From positions 2,048,501 to 2,112,500 of the forward strand of contig PQWQ01000007.1 of assembly GCA_002943765.1 (NCBI GenBank): a DNA stretch of 64,000 bases. The letters run 5' to 3'. Position numbers and translations under genes: made by a program. The DNA comes from Psoroptes ovis (lineage: Eukaryota > Arthropoda > Arachnida > Sarcoptiformes > Psoroptidae). This document shows positions 62,401 to 64,000 of this stretch, piece after piece; position 1 is the first letter of the stretch, and each line of letters begins with the position of its first letter. The notes beneath the pieces are model-generated. The model worked only from the letters and a program-made list of their open reading frames with translations, was not told the DNA's origin and made no database searches.

Positions 62401-64000
62401 TTCTTCTTCTGGACGCTGTTCTTTACCAGGTAGTTCGATGACTGCTTCAGTGATATGGATTTCTTCACCGAGTAATTCGACGATTTCTTCTTTAATACTA
62501 ACTTGAATCTCCTCAGAGACATCTTTTTCTTCTGATGGTTTTTCTAATTGTGTTACTGATTCTTTACGTTTGGATTTTTTGACAGTTTTCTTGACTGTTT
62601 CGACATCGACTTTAGACTCAACTTCTTCGGGTTTCATTTCCTCTTCGACTGGTTTAAATTCGATCAATTCTTCTCCGATTTGCTGTTCTTCGGGTTGTTC
62701 TAAGTTGACTTCCATTTTCGATTTTGGCCGTACGATTTTCTTTGACGGTTTCTCAGGCTTTCCTTCCTCAGGTTGTTGTTCTTCACCAGGAAATTCGATG
62801 ACTGCTTCAGTGATATGGATTTCTTCACCGAGTAATTCGATGATTTCTTCTTTGATACTGACTTGAATGTCTTCAGAGACATCTTTTTCTTCGGAAGGTT
62901 TTTCTAATTGTGTTACTGATTCTTTGCGTTTGGATTTTTTGACAGTTTTCTTGACTGTTTCGACATCGACTGTGGACTCAACTTCTCCTGGTCTAATCTC
63001 TTCTTCTGCTGGTTTTTCTTCGTCGACAACTTGTTCGACCGGCTTGAGCTCTATTATTTGTTCAGTGACAATTGTTTTTTCTGGCTGCTCATCACTGATT
63101 TCAGGCTTTGATTTGCGTCTTATGATTTTCTTGGACGGTTTCTTGGGTTTTCCCTCTTCTGGTGCTTCTTCTTCTGGCTGTTGTTCTTCAGCCGGTAATT
63201 CGATGATCTCTTCCGTGATACTCACTTGTATGTCTTCAGTGACATCTTTTTCTTCTGAAGGTTTTTCTAATAGTGTTACTGATTCTTTACGTTTCGATTT
63301 TTTGACGGTTTTCCTGATTGTTTCAACGTCGACTTCGGATTCGACTTCTTCAGGCTTCATTTCTTCTTCGACTGGTTTGAATTCCATCAATTCTTCTCCG
63401 ATTTGCTGTTCATCAGGCTGTTCTAAGCTGACTTTCATTGTTGATTTTCGTCTTATGACTTTTTTAGAAGGTTTTTTAGGCTTTCCCTCTTCTGGTACTT
63501 CTTCTTCAGGTAATTCGATGATCTCTTCAAATATTTCAGTTTTGATTTCTTCAGTGATTTCTTTGTCACTCGTTTGCGGAATTTCCGAAATAGATTCTTT
63601 ACGTTTTGGTTTCTTCAAAATTTTCTTCTTGAAATCAGTAGTTACCTCTGAGTCTAGAATCGGACTGATTTCTTCTTCAGTTTGCTCTTCAATCACTTCA
63701 TCGGAAGGTTTCAAATAGATTGTTTCTTCAGTCACTTTTTTTTCTTCCACAGGTTTTTTGGATTTCTTGACTTTTCTCAAAACTGTCTTTGGTCCTTCAG
63801 GAGTCTGGACTTCCTCGATTGTTTCTGTTATCTCTTCTACAGTTTCGTCAGGTTTTTCTTCTTTTGGTTTTTTGACCTTCTTCACACTCTTCTTCTTACC
63901 TTCAGGTGTCTCGATTTCTTTGATAGTTTCTATTAATTCCTCTGGTCTGGTTTCTTCACTAGGTTGATCTTGTTTCGTTATTTTTCTGATTACTTTTTCA
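41407..64000 (-). CDS. sls: Sallimus/titin-like giant sarcomeric protein, 3' part (5' end beyond window)
   Basis: One uninterrupted minus-strand frame runs from the window edge to a TAA at 41407: at least 22.6 kb and about 7,530 residues, with no intron. It is truncated at 64000, where the frame is still open. From N to C: a short unique Glu/Lys-rich lead (about 63450-64000); A-type repeats (about 53900-63450); B-type repeats (about 47540-53720); a degenerate charged spacer (about 46340-47540); an SH3 domain (about 46147-46330: GDRIYVVERVNQDWWFV, EFGFVPAEVL); eight Ig-like domains (about 43730-46030); FnIII-1 (about 43450-43730); Ig-9 and Ig-10 (about 42830-43430); FnIII-2 to FnIII-5 (about 41620-42830). 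A PEVK spring followed by SH3, Ig and five FnIII domains is the known C-terminal plan of insect sallimus/D-titin, the elastic Z-disc to thick-filament link. No kinase domain is present, unlike twitchin or projectin. Confidence 0.9.
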   Translation of the reverse strand, partial: EKVIRKITKQDQPSEETRPEELIETIKEIETPEGKKKSVKKVKKPKEEKPDETVEEITETIEEVQTPEGPKTVLRKVKKSKKPVEEKKVTEETIYLKPSDEVIEEQTEEEISPILDSEVTTDFKKKILKKPKRKESISEIPQTSDKEITEEIKTEIFEEIIELPEEEVPEEGKPKKPSKKVIRRKSTMKVSLEQPDEQQIGEELMEFKPVEEEMKPEEVESEVDVETIRKTVKKSKRKESVTLLEKPSEEKDVTEDIQVSITEEIIELPAEEQQPEEEAPEEGKPKKPSKKIIRRKSKPEISDEQPEKTIVTEQIIELKPVEQVVDEEKPAEEEIRPGEVESTVDVETVKKTVKKSKRKESVTQLEKPSEEKDVSEDIQVSIKEEIIELLGEEIHITEAVIEFPGEEQQPEEGKPEKPSKKIVRPKSKMEVNLEQPEEQQIGEELIEFKPVEEEMKPEEVESKVDVETVKKTVKKSKRKESVTQLEKPSEEKDVSEEIQVSIKEEIVELLGEEIHITEAVIELPGKEQRPEEEAPEEGKPKKPSKKIIRRKSKMEVNLERPEEEQITEELIEPKPVEEIVEEELKPEEVESTVDVETVKKTVKKSKRKDSVTQLEKPSEEKDVTEDVQVEITKEIIELPGIEVEITEKIIELPGEEQRPEEESPEEGKPKKPSKKVIRRKSKPEVSEEQQEKPIITEEVIELKPIDQILEEKPTEEEIKPDVESKVDVETVKKTVKKPRRKESVTQLEKPTEEKDVSEEVKIEITEEIIELPGEEQQPDEGKPDKPSKKIVRRKSKMEVSLEQPDEKQIGDKLIEFKPVEEEMKPEEVESTVDIETVKKTIKKSKRKESVTQLEKPSEEKDVSEEIQVSIKEEIVELLGEEIHVTEAVIELPGEEQQPEEEVPEERKPKKPSKKVIRRKSKPEISEEQLEKTIVTEQVIELKPVEQVVEEEIKPEDVESKFDVETVKKTVKKSKRKESVTQLEKPSEEKDVTEDIQVSITEEIIELPGEEHRPEEEVPEEGKPKKPSKKVIRRKSKTEISEEKPEKTIVTEEVIEQKPIDQIFEEEIKPEDVESKFDVETVKKTVKKSKRKESVTQLEKPSEEKDVTEDIQVSIKEEIVELLGEEIHITEAVIELPAEEKQPEEGKPDKPSKKIVRRKSKMEVSLEQPEEQQIRGELIEFKPVEEEMKPEEVESTVDVETVKKTIKKSKRKESVTQLEKPSEEKDVSEDIQVSIKEEIVELLSEEIHITEAVIELPAEEQRPEEEVSEERKPKKPSKKVIRRKSKPEISEEQPEKSIITEEVIELKPLDQIFEEEKPTEEEIKPEDVESMVDVETVKKTVKKPKRKESVTQLEKPLEEKDVSEEIQVSITEEIIELPGEEHRPEEEVPEEGKPKKPSKKVIRRKSKTEISEEKPEKTIVTEESIELKPVDLIVGEKPAEEEIKPEEVESTVDVETVKKTVKKSKRKESVTHLEKPTEEKDVTDDIQVSITEEIIELPGIDVEITEKIIELPGEEQRPEEESPEEGKPKKPSKKIVRRKSKMEVSLEKPDEQRIGEELIEFKPVEEEIKPEEAESTVNVETVKKTVEKSKRKESVTQLEKPSEEKDFTEDVQVEISEEIIELTAEEQRPEEGKPEKPSKKVIRRKSKPEASEEHPEKTVVTEEAIEQLKPIDQIVEEEKPEENKPDVESTVDVETVKKTMKKSKRKESVTQLEKPSEEGEVTEDVQVKITEEIIELPGEEQRPGEESPEEGKPKKPSKKVIRPKSEPEVSEEQPEKPIVTEKSIELKPVDLMVGEKPAEEEMKPEEVESTVDVETVKKTVKKSKRKESVTQLEKPTEEEDVTDDIQVSITEEIIELPAEEQQPEEEAPEEGKPKKPSKKIIRRKSKMEVNLERPEEEQITEGLIEPKPVDEIVAEELKPEEVESTVDVETVKKTVKKSKRKESVTQLEKPSEEKDVSEEIQVSIKEEIVELLGEEIHITEAVIELPGEEQRPEEEEAPEERKPKKPSKKVIRRKSKPEISDEQPEKTIVTEEIIELKPVEQVVDEEKPAEDEIKPEEVESTVDVETIKKTVKKSKRKESVTQLEKPSEEIDVSEDIQVSIREEIVELLGEEIHITEAVIELPGEEQRPKEEAPEEGKTKKPSKKIIRRKSKMEVNLERPEEEQITEQLIEPKPVDEIVGEELKPEEVESTVDVETVKKTVKKSKRKESVTQLEKPSEEKDVTDDKQVSITEEIIELPGIDVEITEAVIELHGEEQRPGEEAPEEGKSKKPSKKIVRRKSKMEVSLEKPDEQRTGEELIEFKPVEEEMKPEEVESTVDVETVKKTIKKSKRKESVTQLEKPSEEKDVSEEIQVSIKEEIVELLGEEIHVTEAVIELPGEEQQPEEEVPEERKPKKPSKKVIRRKSKPEISDEQPEKTIFTEEIIELKPVEQVVDEEKPAEEEIKPEEVESTVDVETVKKTVKKSKRRESVTQLEKPTEEEDVIEDVQVIITEEIIELPGDEQQPEEGKPDKPSKEIVRRKSKMEVSLEQPEEQQIGEELIEFKPVEEEMKPEEVESTVDLETVKKTIKKSKRKESVTQLEKPSEEKDVSEDIQVSIKEEIVELLGEEIHITEAVIELPGEEQRPEEEEVSEERKPKKPSKKVIRRKSKPEISDEQPEKTIVTEEIIELKPVEQVVDEEKPAEEEIKPEEVESTVDVETVKKTVKKSKRKESVTQLEKPSEEKDVSEEIQVSITEEIIELPGQEHRPEEEVPEEGKPKKPSKKVIRRKSRTEVEEEKLEKPHITEELIELKPVDQILEEEKPTEDNIIPEEVESTVDLETVTKTIKKSKRKESVTQLEKPSEEKDRSEDVKIEITEEIIELPEIDVRITEEIVELPGEEQHPKEEAPKEVKPEKRESQPEICEELPEKPLITEEIFELKPVDQTIYEDKPSEEELKPEEESKPEKEFGEEKKPKKLSIKRKSKPDIKETSEVPRPSEEQPVEETIIKMKPEPKPEVEETTIEEVIKLAPEPKPESQIESVESVEAKITDKIIELPGEEQRPEEETPDEGKPKKPSKKIVRRKSKSETKKADEEDEIKPEEVESKVDIETMKETVEKPKRKDSETKLEKPSEEKDVTEDVKVKITEEVIELPGEEQHPKEESPEEERQKKPESKPEVCGELPEKPLITEELIVLKPVDQTFYEEKPADEDMIPEDVESKVDLETVKKTMKKSKRKESVTQLEKPSEEGEVTEDVQVKITEEIIEMPGEERRPEEEAPEERKPKKDLSEDVKVEITEETIELSGEEQRPVEAPEEGKPKKPSKKVIRRKSKPEVSEQPEKPIVTEEVIELKPVEQVVDEEKPAEEEIKPEKVESTVDVETVEKIVKKFKRGESVTELEKPAEEGDVIEDVQVSITKEMIEFPEIKLQITEEIIELPGEEQRPKEEAPEEEKPKKPTDEEREPKKLSIKRKSKPDIKEMAELQKPKEEQPVEETIIKLKPEPKPEVEDTTVEEVIKLAPKPESQEETIEDVVESQPKPVEELDEATVEKVIEIQPQSEETEKTLEELPSTKEPQRIDEDKIIEEYTPEKPKDEEKKPKKLSIKRKSKPDIKETVEIPKPPEEQPVEETIIMLKPEPKPEVEDTTVEEVIKLTPEPKTQEKTIEEIVKLKPQPAEEIDETTVEKDVEIQPQIEKTEVIPEETPLTIKPDEIVQDKIKEEAVVEKPKDEEPKPKKLSIKRKSKPDIKETVEIPKPTEVQPLEEITFESKPEPKPEIKETAELPKPTEDQPTEEKTIKLKPELKPEIEDTTVEEVIKLTPKQESQEETIEKVVKLEPKPIEKLDEATVEKVIEVQPQIDETTEITGETFPAEEPEKIVEHKTEEIPKPEKPKEEEQKPKKLSIKRKSKPDIKETAELPKPIEEQPFEETRIKPKPEPKPEIKETGELPKPAEEQPFEETIIKLKPGPIPDIEDTTVEEVIKLTPQPKPEIQEETIEEIVKLKPKPTEEIDDATVEKVIKVQPQTDETEEITEEAPSILKPDEIIEDQIAEVVPEKPKDEEKKPKKLSIKRKSKPDIRETSEVPKPIEEQPVEETTIKLKPEPKPEEKTAEEDIKPEEVESTVDVETVEKTVKKFKRGESVTELEKPAEGEIIEDVQVSITEEMIEFPEIELRITEESIELPGEEQRPKEEAPEEEKPKKPTDEERKPKKLSIKRKSKPDIKEMAELHKPKEEQPSEETTIESKPEPKPEIKETAELPKPTEDQPTEETTIKLKPELKPEIEDTTVEEVIKLTPEPESQEETIEEVVKLQPKPVEKLDEATVEKVIEIQPQIDETVIIEETLPAKEPEKIIEDKIKEEHVPEKPKDEEMKPKKLSIKRKSKPDIKESYEVPKPTEEQPVEETMIKSKPEPKPQVEETVELPKPTEEQPAEETMIKSKPEPKPDIKETVELPKPTEEQPVEETLIKLKPEPKPEIEDTTVEEVIKLAPQPKPESQEETIEEVVKLQPKSVEEFDETTVEKVIEIQPQIDETEESPEDTPRAKEPEKILEEKIKEAAPEKPKEEEQKPKKLSIKRKSKPDIKETAELPKPIEEQPFEETRIKPKPEPKPEIKETGELPKPAEEQPFEETIIKLKPGPIPDIEDTTVEEVIKLTPQPKPEKQEETIEEIVKLKPKPTEELDEATVEKVVEIQQQIDETTEITEETQSTKEPKKIIEDKMEEEVVPEKPKDEEKKPKKLSIKRKSKPDIKETSEVPKPAEEQPVEETTIKLKQEPQPDIEDTTVEEVIKLAPQPKQEPQEESIEEIIKLKPKPKEEIDEAAVEKVIQIQPQIEETEEFPEETPSVKEQEKIIEDKIKDEVVPEKPKDEEKKPKKLSIKRKSKPDIKETVELPKPTEEQPVEETIIKLKPEPKPEVEDTTVEEVIKLAPQPKQEPLEESIEEIIKLKPKPKEEIDEAAVEKVIQIQPQIEETEEFPEETPSVKEQEKIIEDKIKDEVVPEKPKDEEQKPRKLSIKRKSKPDIKEIPKVPKPAEEQPVEETTIEQKPEPKPEIKETAELHKPTEQPVEETIIKLKPEPKPEIEDTTVEELIKLPPRPKAETPEETIEEVIKLKPKPKEEIDEAAVEKVIQIQPQIEETEELPEETPSVKEPEKIIEDKIKEEYVPEKPKDEEKKPKKLSIKRKSKPDIKETVELPKPIEEQPVEETTIKLKPEPKPEIEDTTVEEVIKLAPQPKPESQEDSVEEVFKLKPKPKEEIDEATVEKVIQIRPQIEETTEITEETLSTKEPQRIDEDKIMGEYAPEKPKDEEKKPKKLSIKRKSKPDIKETAELPKPIEEQPVEETTIKLKPEPKPEVEETTVEEVIKLAPEPKPESQEDSVREVFKLKPKPKEEIDEATVEKVIQIRPQIEETEDFPEEPQRIDEDKIKEEALPEKPKDEEKKPKKLSIKRKSKPDIKETSEVPKPKEEQPVEEATIKLKPEPKPEVEDTTVEEVIKLAPEPKPEYQEESVEEIVKLKPKPTPADEDEEQTSLHTIKLSKPKDDHVDETTVSETIKFVKTRPQQSDEVSTEAVLEISTKEYDEISTEIIIKRKSKKSKEPKIIDSDQVTVCLPTKPKKFIEGEEEANAELTIVKKIDVQLDDIVVDDVTVIEEIIDKRSKKPKEEDYDDDEQKIQPKIESPDVSEDERQPIVESPEKSDEDEEDIKQIKIPKIKPIDSDDTSATFKMKPKTDDEDEVSESLRIIKQVEDIVEIDEQIIRIKKKPSFDDSLDESSSLSESFKYKLSKKPSMESETEESVSEIIRQKKQAIEEEELISKLIKLKRKSTVDTDDEETVSETFKLPKPEFDEQSEFVKLDVTKFIEEDQQGEDQSAEFTMKKYTIKSKSTDDVIDESYSITMPKKFLKELGHDEISAELNVQIEQKIDEKLLKTKMVEEMISLYSVQSEVPNVMSLKRGDRIYVVERVNQDWWFVRKKITKEFGFVPAEVLTDETSYTLHLDKKLNEFMEFDEELVTKHIVIERRSPEIIRGPEEIIKIDSKEKTSLILDFEYKGSFPMHFVCFKDTKILQQDSRVKLLADDNNVLHLYFDEIYPIDSGTYSIVMKNPAGVTKHTFTLEVDGQMSFVNDEILIHNIPFKQDDDAKNIPLFSKFDDHIEINQNESFDFNFTVYSYEKPRLKLTKNGRILYNNDKIQLEYLKTVDHFHYYQLKFINPSDNDDGVYELFAQNLDGENQSTFNVVYKDRIEKPTITKKFKSLKLPEGNQLLLETTVKGYPTPQIQWYHNDERILSSTKCLIRRYKNDSQLAVNNVIKNIHEGRYKIIVKNKYGECKHEENVEVIRKVPKFLERLNDIEVYENDKTFLSVKITTKEDNVKWLKDGEPIFSDDENDENDDFQLIKDGHYRKLLIKKAKVSHQGEYTCVLEKDKCTGYLEVIELPAEITKDLKDCNIKYGERAQFTVEVSKGDAMLQWFKNRVPIVFNDRIYLNIDGKQQTLTIEDSKLEDIGEYSCQLNHHTSKAKLLISYPSTEFTKRLDDEYWIDENCETMFTVEISRSDVDVYWYHNGEELYETSNIKMISEGTIRKLIIHHTRMTDMGEYICMAKGDQTQTQLNVSREPIVFVLKLKDFNVNEGETATLSVEVLDESWDIEWMKDDQIIESDHSHYMISNIGKHKKLIIKNVTAQDRGYYTVVCRGQRSTGKLSVLTPPKVLTDTRRFTAVRGENFALDISYDGYPSPKAEWFHSNKIIKTSKKASVEIMMSRTILTIKNFDDDDVGLYKLSLENTIGQYITHFELFIIDKPDAPSRPEPMNITNNSLILIWQAPKKDNGSPISNYIVEYKESKAKNWKEYNEFITEQHVKIRNLKHNICYVFRVYAINKAGKSQPSMESEPIVMQEQNKLLPPTFIQALPPIIRQQPFTTAKLECKAFGNPMPEIEWYRIINEDDDEEESLNENENIIIKHDQYSSTLIIKECSFEWSGKYKCIAKNSEGETSTKTQLTIEEKPYARFNNDALISKIKQHNKHSIECEIYGFPEPEIHWYKGAVKLSHKQSNIEIDNSEKGITKLFIKDFSFENTGIYTLHLINSAGERKYDFDLRMLKRPGPPEQPIRCVAGAENSIELSWNPPKDDGGSPIISYLIEKYETKMGKEWSEVARVDGNEFSHVVRYLTSGLRYRFRISSINEYGQSDPALTESIVCRKMLERPSPPTDPFKTSDHTESSFNIHWNVPEYDGNSAILEYLVEIRESNTDDRWRKAASVDGETLTAKIENLEKEKTYDIRIKCRNEIDWSDWYYPEIPVTVKCRYGPPTAPVGPLEINEMTNASIRIGWKPPLSNGGLELINYIIERKLTFENTWIREAIVNPDQLSYTIPNLSSKYEYNIRVIAENALGQSDALESEGPVQLCKDATPPGIPTAPLEMRSVSPSAIVIEWGKPEHDGGSPITGYVIAAKDARRTMWIQVGKVDANIHRLQIKDLQEHRSYKIRVMAENEIGLSDPLESEEPIVVVRPPGFEEKEAENEQLERDETLSLSFTTSETTSWMREANVEARVESYTVHSLLKRKEYFFSLWVNADKLFK
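41620..42830 (-). other. Four consecutive FnIII domains of the titin-like protein (FnIII-2 to -5)
   Basis: Each unit of about 100 residues starts with a Pro-rich linker and carries the FnIII core: SIELSWNPPKDDGGSPI, FNIHWNVPEYDGNSA, IRIGWKPPLSNGG, IVIEWGKPEHDGGSPITGY, then YxxRVxAxNxxGxSDP-type F strands. After FnIII-5 the protein ends in a Glu-rich linker and a fragment resembling the second half of another FnIII domain. Confidence 0.9.
42831..46030 (-). other. Ten Ig-like domains plus FnIII-1 of the titin-like protein
   Basis: I-set Ig domains are seen as repeated blocks with a W in strand C (IQWYHNDERI, VKWLKDGEPI, LQWFKNRVPI, VYWYHNGEEL, IEWMKDDQII, AEWFHSNKII, IEWYRII, IHWYKGAVKL) and a D-x-G-x-Y motif in strand F (HQGEYTC, DIGEYSC, DMGEYIC, DRGYYTV). 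The first two Ig units are divergent. FnIII-1 (about 43450-43730; LILIWQAPKKDNGSPISNY) sits between Ig-8 and Ig-9. Boundaries are approximate. Confidence 0.88.
46147..46330 (-). other. SH3 domain of the titin-like protein
   Basis: A single SH3 domain between the charged spacer and the first Ig domain: a strand around ISLYSVQSEV, then LKRGDRIYVVE, the conserved Trp pair in NQDWWFVRKK, and EFGFVPAEVL at the end. The usual ALYDY start is replaced by SLYSV, so ligand binding may be altered. An SH3 at this point is characteristic of sallimus. Confidence 0.85.
47540..53720 (-). repeat. B-type PEVK-like tandem repeats (about 14 units)
   Basis: Unit of about 130-136 residues (390-408 bp measured between neighbouring copies at 47627, 48017 and 48425). 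Order within a unit: EEKKPKKLSIKRKSKPDIKE, (E/L)PKPTEEQPVEETTIKLKP, EPKPEVEDTTVEEVIKL, PKPESQEETIEEVVKL, KPKPTEEIDEATVEKVI, then a variable Glu/Thr-rich segment ending PEKPKDEE. Some units carry two or three tandem copies of the PKPTEEQPVEET sub-motif. The array includes one A-like module (51412-51800). It is all coding sequence within the sallimus exon. Confidence 0.92.
53900..63450 (-). repeat. A-type PEVK-like tandem repeats (about 25 units)
   Basis: Unit of about 106-150 residues. Order: ESTVDVETVKKTVKKSKR, KESVTQLEKPSEEKDV, a QVSITEEIIELPGEEQ segment (long form adds LLGEEIHITEAVIELP), RPEEEAPEEGKPKKPSKK, (I/V)(I/V)RRKSK followed by PE or ME, then TEEVIELKPVEQ and a Glu/Lys linker ending EEIKPEEV. 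P-type and M-type versions of the second half are interspersed, giving a mosaic order. Units near the 54-55 kb end are degenerate and one contains an embedded B module. Confidence 0.92.

Noticed and set aside
47540..63450. Dense regular repeats considered as a CRISPR or satellite array
   Set aside because: The repeats have no spacers of uniform length, keep one reading frame throughout and encode related peptides, so they are protein-coding repeats.
53831..63718. Long Ser-rich open frames on the plus strand opposite the sallimus repeats, the longest 652 codons at 57029-58987
   Set aside because: They are antisense shadows of the repetitive Glu/Lys coding sequence. Their repeats mirror the A and B units exactly, and they show no independent domain or start context.
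41407..64000. Twitchin/projectin as the identity of the giant gene
   Set aside because: No C-terminal kinase domain and no regular Fn-Fn-Ig super-repeats. The charged spring, SH3, Ig and five FnIII order fits sallimus instead.

Overview
The window is eukaryotic nuclear DNA from an arthropod, most likely an astigmatid mite such as a house-dust or scab mite. That placement is inferred from the very AT-rich sequence, the dense genes with GT..AG introns mostly 57-120 bp long, and the presence of animal genes (Pasha/DGCR8, EFA6, coronin, USP7, and an invertebrate titin, sallimus). No species can be assigned from sequence alone. All exon boundaries below were read by eye from splice signals and reading-frame continuity.

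Layout, left to right: (1) a secreted or membrane-attached leucine-rich-repeat protein, minus strand, 3 exons (1257-3134); (2) phosphoserine phosphatase, minus, 4 exons (4144-5124); (3) TRAPPC11, minus, 3 exons (7734-11476); (4) a DeSI-type PPPDE thiol peptidase fused to a PUL domain, plus, 7 exons (12205-14685), head-to-head with TRAPPC11; (5) Pasha/DGCR8, plus, 8 exons (15050-17822); (6) coronin, plus, 6 exons (21891-23824); (7) EFA6/PSD, an Arf6 exchange factor, plus, 7 exons (30925-34161), after a 7.1 kb stretch without a recognised gene; (8) USP7, plus, 13 exons (35989-40312); (9) the 3' part of a giant sallimus/titin-like gene, minus, one uninterrupted reading frame from 41407 to the window edge, which the gene crosses.

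The genes are unrelated housekeeping and structural loci, not an operon or a defence or mobile island. The functional themes are ubiquitin/SUMO processing (USP7, DeSI-PUL), membrane and actin dynamics (TRAPPC11, EFA6, coronin), microRNA processing (Pasha), serine synthesis (PSPH) and muscle elasticity (sallimus).

The most striking object is the sallimus exon. It has at least 22.6 kb of open frame, in which the elastic PEVK-like segment consists of two tandem-repeat families, about 26 A units and about 15 B units. They carry clear signs of recent internal duplication and module shuffling. They are followed by a degenerate charged spacer, one SH3 domain, ten Ig-like domains and five FnIII domains. 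The DeSI-PUL fusion is the next most interesting gene. I found no transposon, CRISPR array, rRNA or convincing tRNA gene.
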